64,000 nucleotides of DNA, taken from positions 36,001 to 100,000 of the forward strand of contig CACEQR010000002.1 of NCBI GenBank assembly GCA_902561765.1, written 5' to 3'. The notes beneath the pieces are model-generated. The model was not told the origin of the DNA and did no database searches. It was given only the letters and a program-made list of their open reading frames with translations. Of this stretch, positions 1 to 8,981 are shown one piece after another; the first letter of the stretch is position 1; every line of letters starts with the position of its first letter. This DNA comes from an uncultured Pelagibacteraceae bacterium. GTDB taxonomy: Bacteria; Pseudomonadota; Alphaproteobacteria; Pelagibacterales; Pelagibacteraceae. Position numbers and translations under genes: made by a program.

Positions 1-405
1 GCTCAACCCTTTAAATAAATCAATATTATTTACTAATTCAATGTTATTCCACCCAACATGAGGACAAATAGAATTTTCAAATTTTATAAATTTTCCATCT
101 ATAAAATTTAAACCATCTGAATCTCCCTCATCACTACCTTTTGATAAAATTTGCATTCCTACACATATTCCTAAAATTTTATTATTATCGTTTGAAGCAA
201 AATTTAATATCTCATAAAAAAAATTATTTTTTTTTAAAAGGTCTATTGCTTTATCAAAGGATCCTACACCTGGCAGTATCAATTTGTTTAAATTTTTACT
301 TATATCTTTGTAATTACTTATAATTTTAAGTTCTATACCATGCTCTCTGTAAATATTTTGAAATGCCTTAATATTACCTAAACCATAATCTAATATGCCA
401 ATCAT
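1..405 (-). CDS. hisH: HisH-type glutamine amidotransferase subunit, cut by left window edge
   Basis: A partial frame of 135 codons starts at ATG 405-403 and runs off the window. It reads as a class I glutamine amidotransferase of the imidazole-glycerol-phosphate synthase HisH type: LDYGLGN at 5-11, LPGVGSF at 44-50, and the nucleophile Cys81 in GICVGMQ. The distal His/Glu pair would lie outside. HisH hydrolyses glutamine and passes ammonia to a HisF partner. The start overlaps the stop of the upstream amidotransferase by 4 bases (ATGA), so the two are translationally coupled. In WbpG-HisH2-HisF2 systems such a HisH supplies ammonia for sugar amidination rather than histidine synthesis. That role is inferred from context; a HisF would be expected beyond the left edge. 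Confidence 0.9.
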   Translation of the reverse strand, partial: MIGILDYGLGNIKAFQNIYREHGIELKIISNYKDISKNLNKLILPGVGSFDKAIDLLKKNNFFYEILNFASNDNNKILGICVGMQILSKGSDEGDSDGLNFIDGKFIKFENSICPHVGWNNIELVNNIDLFKGLS

Positions 406-1556
406 CTTATTAACCTGGATTCTAATTTAAGTATTCTTAAAAGCTTTACAAAAAATTGAATAATAAAATATGATGATTTGTAATCTTTAAAAGATTTATT
501 TTTTTCTTGCATTATCAATTTAAGTTTACTTTCGCTAATATCTAATTTTTGACTAATAAAATTAAATTCATTATTAATTTCATCATCAGCGATTGGGTAA
601 TAATCCAATTTTTCCATCGCTTCTTCTCGGGTCATTTGATTTGTTAATATTAAACTTGAAAAATGAGCTTTTCTTTTGTCATAACCAAATTTTTTTAACA
701 ACCAATATCCCTCGTAAAATTTTGTAAATCTAGACTCATAATGTTTATGCTCGTACTTCATCCAACCATATAAATTTTTAAGTTGCTCCATTGCATTTTT
801 TTTGTTGTAGTCAACGTAATTTAATGGCTGCAGAACTTTCAAATTTTTAAAAAATCTAAAATAAATTTTATATGTAAAAATATCACATAAAGGAAATGCA
901 TTTAATTTTATTTTACCATACTTTTTATGAATATCTTTAATATGTCTTACATCTGAAGCATGATAAGCCCACTCTAAAGGTTCTCTAATACATTCAGTGG
1001 AAAAATTACCCCCATTAAGTATGTAACCTATTTTATGTTTTACAGCATACTGATATAAAGAAGAAAATATTGCGTGATCCTGGGGTATATCTAAATTTGG
1101 ATGTTGAGCTTTAAAAAATGCAAGTTGTAAGTCTCTCATTTCATTCCAAGGTATTACAATTGTTTCAAGGTCTAAATTTAATCCATCAATAATTTTTTCA
1201 ATATTATTAACTGACTCAATTGAATTCCATCCAGTATCTACATGCACAACCAATGGATTAAGATTTAATTCTTTCTTGACAAAATGTGCTAAAAAACAAC
1301 TATCTACACCTCCACTAATTCCTATTAAACAATCATATTTATTATTTTTTCTTGATTTTATTTTTTTAACAATTTGTTCCAATTCATGTCTAGATTTAGA
1401 TAAATCCTCTAATTGAAATTTTATATTTTTATTGAAGTTTTGACAGTAGTCACAAATACCATTTTCATCAAATTTTAAAAGGCTATCAGAAGTATCCATC
1501 ACACAATTTTTACATACTGTATATTTATCTCTATTAGTTTTCATTGAATAATACAT
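402..1556 (-). CDS. N-acetyl sugar amidotransferase (WbpG/PseA/WbuX family), first copy
   Basis: 384 residues. The PP-loop ATPase signature SGGVDS is at 81-86 and two Cys pairs (C15/C18, C35/C38) look like a zinc knuckle. The family uses ATP and ammonia to turn an N-acetyl group of a nucleotide sugar into an acetamidino group, as WbpG does with HisH2/HisF2 in Pseudomonas LPS and PseA does for pseudaminic-type sugars. HisH follows directly with a 4-base overlap. A second, clearly diverged member of the family lies at 36454-37641. A start at Met5 (1544) is also possible. The family is clear; the sugar substrate is not. Confidence 0.88.
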   Translation of the reverse strand: MYYSMKTNRDKYTVCKNCVMDTSDSLLKFDENGICDYCQNFNKNIKFQLEDLSKSRHELEQIVKKIKSRKNNKYDCLIGISGGVDSCFLAHFVKKELNLNPLVVHVDTGWNSIESVNNIEKIIDGLNLDLETIVIPWNEMRDLQLAFFKAQHPNLDIPQDHAIFSSLYQYAVKHKIGYILNGGNFSTECIREPLEWAYHASDVRHIKDIHKKYGKIKLNAFPLCDIFTYKIYFRFFKNLKVLQPLNYVDYNKKNAMEQLKNLYGWMKYEHKHYESRFTKFYEGYWLLKKFGYDKRKAHFSSLILTNQMTREEAMEKLDYYPIADDEINNEFNFISQKLDISESKLKLIMQEKNKSFKDYKSSYFIIQFFVKLLRILKLESRLIR

Positions 1557-1661
1557 CTCTATACAAGATATATTCTTGATATTGAAGATTTAATTGTAAG
1601 ATTATCTATTTTTGAATAAGAATTGAAAGTTAAGTATATAATTTTTTATGTAATAATTAAT

Positions 1662-1689
1662 TTGATAATCGTAATTTGTAATGTATATA
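1662..1689 (+). promoter_or_regulatory. Possible sigma70 promoter of the wzz-like gene, nearly leaderless
   Basis: TTGATA at 1662-1667 and TATATA at 1684-1689 are separated by 16 bases. Transcription would start within a base or two of the ATG at 1697, giving an almost leaderless mRNA. Chance matches are frequent in DNA this AT-rich. The rest of the 140-base divergent gap shows nothing else I can name. Confidence 0.3.
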
Positions 1690-1696
1690 AAACGTA

Positions 1697-2476
1697 ATGA
1701 AAAAAGATACTATCAATCTGCTAGATACAATCAAAATATTTAAAAAAAACTTAAAGGCATTTTATATTTTTATATTTTTAGGAATTTTTTTTGGTTTGAT
1801 AGGTACTCTAATTAATACAAATTATATTGAATCAAAATCAAATTTTACACTAAAGGTTTCTATAAAGAACCCTTTAAAGAATTATTATATTTTAGATTTG
1901 TTAACACTCGACAGCATATATGTAAATGAAAGAGGTGTATCGATTAAAGCTACAAGTGAAAAAATAGCAAATTATTATGAAATTACAAACCAGTATTTAG
2001 ATTTATTGATCCAGACAATAAATTTAGAAGATTATAATTTAAACAGTCTTAATATAAACAAGATAACTTCAGAAAAAAAAGATATGAATTTTATTTTGAG
2101 ATTTGAGAACGTGCTAAATGCAGAAGAAACAAGAAAAAATTTATCTAATTTATCAAATGATTTAAACCCGTTGATTTCGCCAATTCTTTTTCAAAATATT
2201 GATAAGGAGACAAAAAACATAGAAGATTTCTTAAAAACAATAGAAAATAATCCAAATACTACGAATTTACAGAAATTAAGTCTGAAACTATCCCAAGAGA
2301 CATTGTTCAAATTAAGAAAAGATACGTTAAAGCTAATCGAAAAAAGAGATATTGAAATATTTGAAACTAATATTAGCGAGTCAAAAACAAAAAAAATAAA
2401 CAACATTCAAATTGTTATTTTTACAATTCTTCTATCACTGAGTATGTTTCTATTATTTATTATTTTGAAAAGATAG
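1697..2476 (+). CDS. Wzz-like polysaccharide chain-length determinant
   Basis: 259 residues with the two-helix topology of the Wzz/polysaccharide co-polymerase family: a short cytoplasmic N-terminus, a membrane helix at about 21-41, a Lys-rich periplasmic region of roughly 190 residues with coiled-coil-like stretches, and a C-terminal helix at about 234-257. Wzz proteins set the modal length of polymer made by Wzy. The call rests on topology, length and position next to WecA- and Wzy-like genes, because Wzz sequences are poorly conserved. It is the only plus-strand gene in the first 12.8 kb and converges on the wecA-like gene with a 24-base overlap of 3' ends. Confidence 0.65.
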   Translation: MKKDTINLLDTIKIFKKNLKAFYIFIFLGIFFGLIGTLINTNYIESKSNFTLKVSIKNPLKNYYILDLLTLDSIYVNERGVSIKATSEKIANYYEITNQYLDLLIQTINLEDYNLNSLNINKITSEKKDMNFILRFENVLNAEETRKNLSNLSNDLNPLISPILFQNIDKETKNIEDFLKTIENNPNTTNLQKLSLKLSQETLFKLRKDTLKLIEKRDIEIFETNISESKTKKINNIQIVIFTILLSLSMFLLFIILKR

Positions 2477-3460
2477 TTTTTTTAAAATAATAAAATAAAT
2501 TATAAAATTAACACCAATAAAAAACAAAATATTTAAATTTGTTATTTCATAGATTGCCAAAGGTAACACAGTAATTGAAAATAAGGTAAGCTGAACTTTT
2601 GTATTACTCTTGAAAGTATTATATAGTATATGGTGTATATGATTTCTATCACCAGAAAAGGGAGAAGAGTTATTATAAATTCTGTAAAAAAATAATCTAG
2701 TTAAATCAACAACTGGAAAAAACATTAATAAAACTACTTCATCACTGAACAAATACTTTCCACCAAAACTATAAATTTTAATAATTATAAATGATAAAAA
2801 GAAACCTAAAAAATAAGAACCTGAATTACCCGCAAATGTTTTTTTTTTAAAATTTAAAAAAAGAAAGAAAATTAATGGTAAAATAAATAATAAATAATAA
2901 ATAGAATTTATTTTGTAAGCTAAATAAGATATAAAAGTTATAGTGTAAATTCCAAGCTGTCCGTTAGAACCATCGTACATATTTAATGCATTTATAAAAA
3001 TGAATATTGAGAAAATTGAAAAAATTATAGAAAAATTTTCTAAAAGTATTCTTTTGTCAATAAAAGAAAAATATAAAATTTTTAAATTCAGATCATTATC
3101 AATTGAAACAGCTATTAATATTAACGTAAAAAAAAATATAATTTTTCTATTTGCAGAAATATTTCTTTTGTCATCAACTAAACCGATTAAAAAAAATGAT
3201 AAAGATATTGTGATAAAATTAATTATTTCTGTATTTGTACCAAAAAGTAAGTCTAAATTGCTATCATTTATAAAATGAGAAAATATTAAATAAAAATAAA
3301 TACATATAAATAAATAAACACCACCCGCTAAAGAAATTGAACCTTTATGAAGCTTTCTATCATCTGGAATATCATAAATATTTATAAGATTTGAGAATTG
3401 TTTAAAAAATCCAAAAATACCTATAACGAAAAAAAAATAAATTAAATTAAGAATGGTCAT
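2453..3460 (-). CDS. WecA-like undecaprenyl-phosphate sugar-1-phosphate transferase (MraY/WecA family)
   Basis: 335 residues of polytopic membrane protein carrying the family motifs in order: DDRKLH 33-38, LVDDK 94-98, NALNMYDGSNG 157-167, AGNSGS 210-215 and HIHH 274-277 in the last cytoplasmic loop. These enzymes transfer a HexNAc-1-phosphate from UDP-sugar to undecaprenyl phosphate in the inner membrane, starting O-antigen or capsule repeat units. It is the last gene of the minus-strand operon 2453-12848 and overlaps its upstream neighbour by 4 bases. This is the only clear initiating transferase in the window. The sugar specificity cannot be read from sequence. Confidence 0.9.
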   Translation of the reverse strand: MTILNLIYFFFVIGIFGFFKQFSNLINIYDIPDDRKLHKGSISLAGGVYLFICIYFYLIFSHFINDSNLDLLFGTNTEIINFITISLSFFLIGLVDDKRNISANRKIIFFFTLILIAVSIDNDLNLKILYFSFIDKRILLENFSIIFSIFSIFIFINALNMYDGSNGQLGIYTITFISYLAYKINSIYYLLFILPLIFFLFLNFKKKTFAGNSGSYFLGFFLSFIIIKIYSFGGKYLFSDEVVLLMFFPVVDLTRLFFYRIYNNSSPFSGDRNHIHHILYNTFKSNTKVQLTLFSITVLPLAIYEITNLNILFFIGVNFIIYFIILKKLSFQNNK

Positions 3461-4677
3461 TTGCTCTTTTTATATTTAAATTTAAAAAATATGTAAAAAC
3501 CTAAAGGTATAGAATTTATTATTGATAACCAATTATTAAAAAAGTTACCGCTAGGAAATAAAGGCATAAAATTTAATAGATTTAGTAGTAAAACTGAAAT
3601 TAGTGAAAACCTAAATTTATTATATTTTTTTTTTATAATTAGTTTTATTAGATCAATTAATAACAATGCATAAAAAGACATATATATTGCAAAACCCATC
3701 AAGCCCGTCTCGGATAAAAACTGAAATGAAAAGTTATGTGAATGAGTAGAACAGCTCTCCTCTGAAACTTTATAAATTTTATTTTCACAGTGCTTTCTAT
3801 ACATCTTTGGACCAATTCCTATAATTTTATGCTCTTTAAACATTTTGTAGGATGATAAATAGTGATCATGATGAACCTTTGTAAATACATATTTAAAGTT
3901 CTCAGAATTATGTATTAAGTTTGTATATATCCTTTGTTTCACATCAGGAAAATAGAACAGCATAATAAAAAAAACAATAAAAGGTAAAACAGATATTACA
4001 ATTTTTTCTAAAAAATGTTTTTCTAAAAAAAATAATAAAAAAATAAATTCCATAAAAAAAATTGCAATAGCTGCTTTTTCTGCTGACAAAAATACTGTTA
4101 TGGTTGTAATGAAAGATATTAAGAAAAAATAAAAATTAAATTTTGGTTTTTTATATATGTATAAAAGCCCAATTAACAATGGGTAAAGTTTAACTAGATA
4201 ACTACCTAAAATTAACTCATCTCCAAAAAAACTACTTACTCTTATAATATTTGGAGATAGTAATCCTAAAATATTATAGCTAAAAGTTTTTTGAAATATT
4301 GAATCTAAAAATAATATGAAAAAGATTAATATTAAAATATTTAAAAACTTATTTAAATCCTTTTCATTTTTATAAAGTAAAAAACTTAAAATAACTATAA
4401 ACAATATAATTCGTATAAAGAAAAAAGAGCTTTTAAGGGAAAATAGAATATCATTTGATAATAAAGAACTTAAAATTGAAATCAACCAAAGAAGTAACAA
4501 AATTCTTATTATTTTATTTTTAAAAAATTTAGAAAAGTCAAATTTTTTATAATAAGTAAAAAATAATATAAATGATATAACAACAATTAGATCAGGTATT
4601 AATGGACCTGAAATTAAAGCAATTGGTAATAAAATTATTAAATAAAAATTAATTTTAAGAATTTGATCTGTAATCAT
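3457..4677 (-). CDS. O-antigen ligase/polymerase family membrane protein (WaaL/Wzy type)
   Basis: 406 residues, mostly hydrophobic helices. A large periplasmic loop at about 255-320 contains HSHN, followed by FLSETGLMG. This arrangement (conserved His in the big loop, then an E-x-G-x-x-G stretch entering the next helix) is typical of the Wzy_C/O-antigen ligase superfamily, which either joins finished polysaccharide to lipid A core or polymerises repeat units. Ligase is slightly preferred because another polymerase candidate lies at 7791-8981. It overlaps both neighbours by 1-4 bases in the same operon. Confidence 0.75.
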   Translation of the reverse strand: MITDQILKINFYLIILLPIALISGPLIPDLIVVISFILFFTYYKKFDFSKFFKNKIIRILLLLWLISILSSLLSNDILFSLKSSFFFIRIILFIVILSFLLYKNEKDLNKFLNILILIFFILFLDSIFQKTFSYNILGLLSPNIIRVSSFFGDELILGSYLVKLYPLLIGLLYIYKKPKFNFYFFLISFITTITVFLSAEKAAIAIFFMEFIFLLFFLEKHFLEKIVISVLPFIVFFIMLFYFPDVKQRIYTNLIHNSENFKYVFTKVHHDHYLSSYKMFKEHKIIGIGPKMYRKHCENKIYKVSEESCSTHSHNFSFQFLSETGLMGFAIYMSFYALLLIDLIKLIIKKKYNKFRFSLISVLLLNLLNFMPLFPSGNFFNNWLSIINSIPLGFYIFFKFKYKKSK

Positions 4678-5762
4678 TATCTGTAGTAATCTAAATAACT
4701 TATAATAGATTTTAACACCACACCTGAAACATTATCTTTGTTATATGATGGGTGATTAACTACAAATTTATTTTTAGATGCTATTTTTACAGAATTTTTT
4801 AATTTCTTTAAATTTGGGCCACTTAAAATTATTGCTCCATTTTCTAATCCCTCTGGTCTTTCAGTGCAATGCCTCAAATGTACTGCGGTTTTTCCTAATA
4901 AACTTGATTCTTCCGAGAGTGTGCCACTATCAGATAGAGTTATAAAAGAATTTTTTTGGAGTTTAATATAGTCAAAAAAACCAAAAGGTTTATTAAAACG
5001 AAGATATTTTTTTTTTATATTCATTTTTTCTATATTTTTAGCCGTACGATAATGCGTAGATATAATACCTGGTATTTTATATAATTTACACAAAGAGTTA
5101 ATACTTTCTAAAAAATGCGTTAGTTTTTTTTTATCATCTACATTTTCTTCTCTATGCAATGAAATTAAAAAAAATCTTTTTTTTGTTAATTTTAAACTTT
5201 TAAGTATTTTCGAATTATTAATTTTATTTTTGTAATAGTTTAAAACCTCTTTCATGGGGCTTCCAATTTCAATTACCTTTTCTGGATGTAAGCCTTCCAT
5301 TATCAAGTTATCTTTAGATAATTTGGTATAAGTCATATTTAAATCTGATATATGGTCAACAATTTTTCTGTTTATCTCCTCTGGTACTTTATCGTCAAAG
5401 CATCTATTTCCAGCTTCAAAATGAAATACGGGAATATTATTTTTTTTTGCCACTAATGAGGCATATGCACTATTAGTGTCACCTAATACAAATATTGCAT
5501 CTGGTTTATTTTTATCCAAGTACTTTTTAAATTTTAGCAATATTTCAGCAATAGTCTCTACTGCGGTTGATTTCGCACAATTTAAAAATAAATCTGGTTT
5601 TCTTATTTTCAATTCATTAAAAAATATTTGATATAGCTCATAGTCATAATTTTGACCGGTATGAATAATTTTATGATCAAAATTATTATCAAAAACTTTT
5701 ATTATTCTAGAAAGTTTAATTATTTCTGGTCTAGTTCCCAATACTGTAAAAATTTTATACAT
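4677..5762 (-). CDS. wecB: Non-hydrolysing UDP-GlcNAc 2-epimerase family (WecB/FnlC/CapG-like)
   Basis: 361 residues. LGTRPEIIK at 8-16 and the closing region with DSGTLSEES mark the GT-B-fold UDP-HexNAc 2-epimerase family; the length matches. WecB converts UDP-GlcNAc to UDP-ManNAc, while the FnlC/CapG/WbvD members do the last 2-epimerisation in UDP-L-FucNAc or UDP-L-QuiNAc synthesis. A CapE-type dehydratase (8974-9975) and an RmlD-like reductase (10759-11637) are in the same operon, so the second role is more likely. That choice is inference. The stop overlaps the following membrane protein gene by one base. Confidence 0.85.
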   Translation of the reverse strand: MYKIFTVLGTRPEIIKLSRIIKVFDNNFDHKIIHTGQNYDYELYQIFFNELKIRKPDLFLNCAKSTAVETIAEILLKFKKYLDKNKPDAIFVLGDTNSAYASLVAKKNNIPVFHFEAGNRCFDDKVPEEINRKIVDHISDLNMTYTKLSKDNLIMEGLHPEKVIEIGSPMKEVLNYYKNKINNSKILKSLKLTKKRFFLISLHREENVDDKKKLTHFLESINSLCKLYKIPGIISTHYRTAKNIEKMNIKKKYLRFNKPFGFFDYIKLQKNSFITLSDSGTLSEESSLLGKTAVHLRHCTERPEGLENGAIILSGPNLKKLKNSVKIASKNKFVVNHPSYNKDNVSGVVLKSIISYLDYYR

Positions 5763-6714
5763 TATTTTTAAGAATTTTATTTAAAAAAATTAGAACCACA
5801 TTATATAAAATTGCTATAAATACTGAAGCAAAAAAGACTATAAATCGAAAGTAAATTTTTATTAAGACACCTAATTCAAAATTAAAATTCATTTGATCAG
5901 TTAGTAAACCCAATCCAATTTCTGATATTATAAGATTTTGTGGAAGTAAGTTAAACATATCGATTAAAGTATTACCCATAAAAAGAATAAAAGAATTTTC
6001 AAAACCCACATTTCCTTGTAATGAGTCAATCAATAAAGTTAATACCAAGAATTCTATAAAGTGGAGTAATAAAAATATTAGAAAAAATTTTTTTAAAAAA
6101 ACTTTATTTGATAAAGATATTAAAAATAAGTTAATTAGTTTATCTAATTTATTAACAAAGTAATTACCTTTGATATTTAATTTTCCAATTATCACTTTAG
6201 TAAATTTTAAGAAAACTAAAGGAATTATTAAAAAAAATAGACTCAACAATAATAGTAATAAAGAAAGTTTTAAATTAAATAATTTAAAATTTTTAAGTAT
6301 AAAAAAAGTTTCTATAGAAAAAAGAAAAAGTGATAAAAATAAAAAAAACCAACTAATTAATATATAGATTCCTACAAACTTATCATAATTTAAATCAAAT
6401 TTTTTTAGCTGTGCAGCTCTATAAAATATTCCAAAAAGAGGAATTGAATTTAAGAACTGACTATTAAAATATATTAAGTACCACTTAAGTTTAGGAATTT
6501 TTATCTTACATAAATCAGTTAAGGTTACCAAAAGTAAATTTGAATATAAAAAAATTATAATTGATACCAATAATATTATGAACAAGAATTTTGTATAATC
6601 TACATTAGTGATTATGTTAACGATGTTATCGTTATCTTTTATGTATTTATAAATAAATATAAAACATACAGAAACAATTAAAAATTTAAAAATTCGTTCA
6701 ATCAATTTTGCCAC
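5755..6714 (-). CDS. Polytopic membrane protein, lysylphosphatidylglycerol-synthase TM-domain/YbhN-like
   Basis: 319 residues with about seven to eight hydrophobic helices. The spacing of helices and a late segment (NLLPQNLIISEIGLG, about 253-267), resembling the conserved Pro/Gly/Glu-Gly element of the UPF0104/LPG_synthase_TM family, support the call. Members of this family in polysaccharide clusters are of unclear role, sometimes thought to move lipid-linked material. It is coupled to its neighbours by overlaps of 8 and 17 bases. It does not look like a Wzx flippase, which is longer with 12-14 helices. Confidence 0.55.
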   Translation of the reverse strand: MAKLIERIFKFLIVSVCFIFIYKYIKDNDNIVNIITNVDYTKFLFIILLVSIIIFLYSNLLLVTLTDLCKIKIPKLKWYLIYFNSQFLNSIPLFGIFYRAAQLKKFDLNYDKFVGIYILISWFFLFLSLFLFSIETFFILKNFKLFNLKLSLLLLLLSLFFLIIPLVFLKFTKVIIGKLNIKGNYFVNKLDKLINLFLISLSNKVFLKKFFLIFLLLHFIEFLVLTLLIDSLQGNVGFENSFILFMGNTLIDMFNLLPQNLIISEIGLGLLTDQMNFNFELGVLIKIYFRFIVFFASVFIAILYNVVLIFLNKILKNNV

Positions 6715-7807
6715 CTATTTCTTTAATAAACTTAAATGTTTTTTTTGAAGTAATTTTCCAGCTATATTGTTTAGAAATTTTTTTTCCTTTTAAAGTTTTC
6801 ACTCTAATATTATTTTTATTAATTATAATATTTTCGATTGAATTTTTAATATTAAATATTGAGTCTTTACAGAAAAATCCTGCGTTTGATAAAATTTCTT
6901 TTGAGATTTCATTTTTAACTGCCAAAACAGGCAAACCACACTTCATTGCTTCTAACATGGTCATTCCAAATGTTTCGGACTTTGATGCATAAATTTTTAA
7001 ATCATGATTATTATACAATCTTGGAAGATCTTTATATTTTACCTTTCCTAAAATTTTAACATGTTTTCTAATTTTTAATTTATCGATTTTATCTAATAAT
7101 ATATTTTTGTTTTTATCATCATATGAACCAACTAAAGAGAGTTTTACATTATATTTTTTTTTAATTAAGTTTACTACATTAAGTATTTTGATTTGATTTT
7201 TATACAAATCTATTTTTGAAACATAAAGAATTTTAATTAAATTTTTAGAGTTTTTTCTGTTCCTAAATTTGAAAATCTCTGAAACTCCATGAGGAATTAT
7301 TTTATTTTTTTTGTATTTTAAATTGATTTCTCTTTTTAAAATTTTTTTTGAAAATTTTGATAAAAAAATTAATCCATCTGATTTTAGAAATGTATTTAAA
7401 TATATTTTTTTTTGAATTCTGAGCTTAATTCTAGTAAAAAAATTGTATCTTTTTACATCTTCATTAATAAAAGGCAAAATATTCTGAAATATAGAAACTG
7501 TCCTGGTACTCTTTCTGAGCAGAACACCTCCTAAAACAAATAAAATGTTACAATTATAAGATTTGAGTTCTTTAGGTAAAAAGTAAAATTGCCAAAACAG
7601 TCTATATATTGAATAATTTGAAATATTTTTAATATTAATTTTTTTTATATTTCTATTCTCTTTTATTTGATTTAAAGATACTGAACTGCCCCAAATGACA
7701 ATTTTATCAATTTCTGAATTTTTAAAACTAAAATTATTTAATAATTCAAATAAATGTACTAATCCACCATCACTTTTAATATTTGTTGCATCAATTCCTA
7801 TTATCAT
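6698..7807 (-). CDS. Glycosyltransferase family 4 (GT-B)
   Basis: 369 residues. The C-terminal half has the GT4 donor-site signature SETFGMTMLEAMKCGLPV (about 282-299) with the E-x7-E spacing expected, preceded by the typical strand KILYVSKIDLYKNQ. The N-terminal GIDATNIKSDGGLVHL resembles the mannosyl/rhamnosyl-type GT4 opening. It would add one sugar to the lipid-linked repeat at the cytoplasmic face. The acceptor and donor are unknown. It overlaps both flanking genes by 17 bases. Confidence 0.85.
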   Translation of the reverse strand: MIIGIDATNIKSDGGLVHLFELLNNFSFKNSEIDKIVIWGSSVSLNQIKENRNIKKINIKNISNYSIYRLFWQFYFLPKELKSYNCNILFVLGGVLLRKSTRTVSIFQNILPFINEDVKRYNFFTRIKLRIQKKIYLNTFLKSDGLIFLSKFSKKILKREINLKYKKNKIIPHGVSEIFKFRNRKNSKNLIKILYVSKIDLYKNQIKILNVVNLIKKKYNVKLSLVGSYDDKNKNILLDKIDKLKIRKHVKILGKVKYKDLPRLYNNHDLKIYASKSETFGMTMLEAMKCGLPVLAVKNEISKEILSNAGFFCKDSIFNIKNSIENIIINKNNIRVKTLKGKKISKQYSWKITSKKTFKFIKEIGGKID

Positions 7808-8981
7808 TCTCTAATCTCATCAATATGTAAAAATAAAAAAGTATAGTAAGAAATATTTTAAAACTTAATAATAAGTCTAATGTAAGTCCTGTAATTAAAA
7901 GCAAAAAAAACATATGAATCGGAAATTTTCTTAATGCAAATAACACAAATATAAATCCAAATATTCCAGCTCCAAATAAAATTCGAAATAATGCTGATTC
8001 ATAATATATAGTTGTAGAGCCTGTACCAAATATAATGGTAAAAGGATTTAACAAGAATTTTTCGTACATTATTAACCAATGATGTATTCTATACGCCATG
8101 GACCATAATTTACCATCTAATTGATTAAGATCAGGTTTTTGTTGATAAAAAATAAAATCTTGAAGCATTTGAATTAATTGAAAGTAGACTTCATCAAATA
8201 CAAAGAAATTTTTGGAAATATTAATAATTATAAAAAAACATACTAACGTTGTGACTAAAAAAATTAAAAAGAAATATATTTTACTAAATTTGATATATTT
8301 TAGATAAATATATAGACTTGACGCAAAAATAAAGGATACTGCTATTGCCCTAGATTGAGTAACAAATATTAAATATATCGCAACAATTGAATAAATATAC
8401 TTCGATGTTAAAGATTTTTTTTTGTCCAACAAAAGAGTGAAAAATATTATTGCACTACAATTTGACAATTCCCAAGGTCCTCCTGTTAAACCTGTCGGTC
8501 TATCATCTGTCAAATTTGCAGGGCTCTCATAGCCTAAAGATGAGATTTCACCAAACAATCCAAATTGCTGAAGCACAACAGCGAAGAGATTTAATATCAA
8601 ATATAACCTAAGTATAGTGAATATTGAGTCCAGGTTTGGATTATGCCTATTAAAATATATTAGTAATACGACATATTCTAAGTATCTTGGTAAAATAATC
8701 CATTTTTGATCAAAATAAAAAGATCCATGAATAATTGAGATTAGTAATATAAAAAAATAAATAATAAAGTAAAAACCCAAATCATTTTTTTTTATTTCAA
8801 ATGAATTTGATAATATTAAAAAAAAAGCAATATAAATAATTATTAAATCTTCAATTCTTATACCTTGATGATAACCTTTTAGACTAATTATGTTAAATTT
8901 AGGAAAAATTAATAAAATAAATAGAATAAAAAATTCAATTAAATAATTATACGAATAATTTTTTTTAAATAAATTATTCAA
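7791..8981 (-). CDS. Candidate O-antigen polymerase (Wzy-like) membrane protein
   Basis: 396 residues, about ten to twelve hydrophobic helices, with a large loop around residues 245-315 that includes a short Trp/Tyr/His-rich stretch. No motif gives a firm identity, as is usual for Wzy. The call rests on topology, size, and position between a GT4 and the CapE-type dehydratase in an operon that has a WecA-like enzyme and a separate ligase-type protein. It starts 8 bases inside the upstream gene. It could be an unrelated membrane protein or the ligase of the pair. Confidence 0.55.
   Translation of the reverse strand: MNNLFKKNYSYNYLIEFFILFILLIFPKFNIISLKGYHQGIRIEDLIIIYIAFFLILSNSFEIKKNDLGFYFIIYFFILLISIIHGSFYFDQKWIILPRYLEYVVLLIYFNRHNPNLDSIFTILRLYLILNLFAVVLQQFGLFGEISSLGYESPANLTDDRPTGLTGGPWELSNCSAIIFFTLLLDKKKSLTSKYIYSIVAIYLIFVTQSRAIAVSFIFASSLYIYLKYIKFSKIYFFLIFLVTTLVCFFIIINISKNFFVFDEVYFQLIQMLQDFIFYQQKPDLNQLDGKLWSMAYRIHHWLIMYEKFLLNPFTIIFGTGSTTIYYESALFRILFGAGIFGFIFVLFALRKFPIHMFFLLLITGLTLDLLLSFKIFLTILFYFYILMRLENDNRN

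Noticed and set aside
141..323. Small plus-strand reading frame inside the left edge
   Set aside because: It is antisense to the HisH-type gene, whose glutaminase motif is clear; the short frame has no recognisable features.
3000..3278. 92-codon plus-strand frame
   Set aside because: It is antisense to the WecA-like gene between its LVDDK and N-terminal motifs.
5755..6714. Wzx flippase
   Set aside because: Too short and with too few helices; it fits a lysylphosphatidylglycerol-synthase-type membrane protein better.
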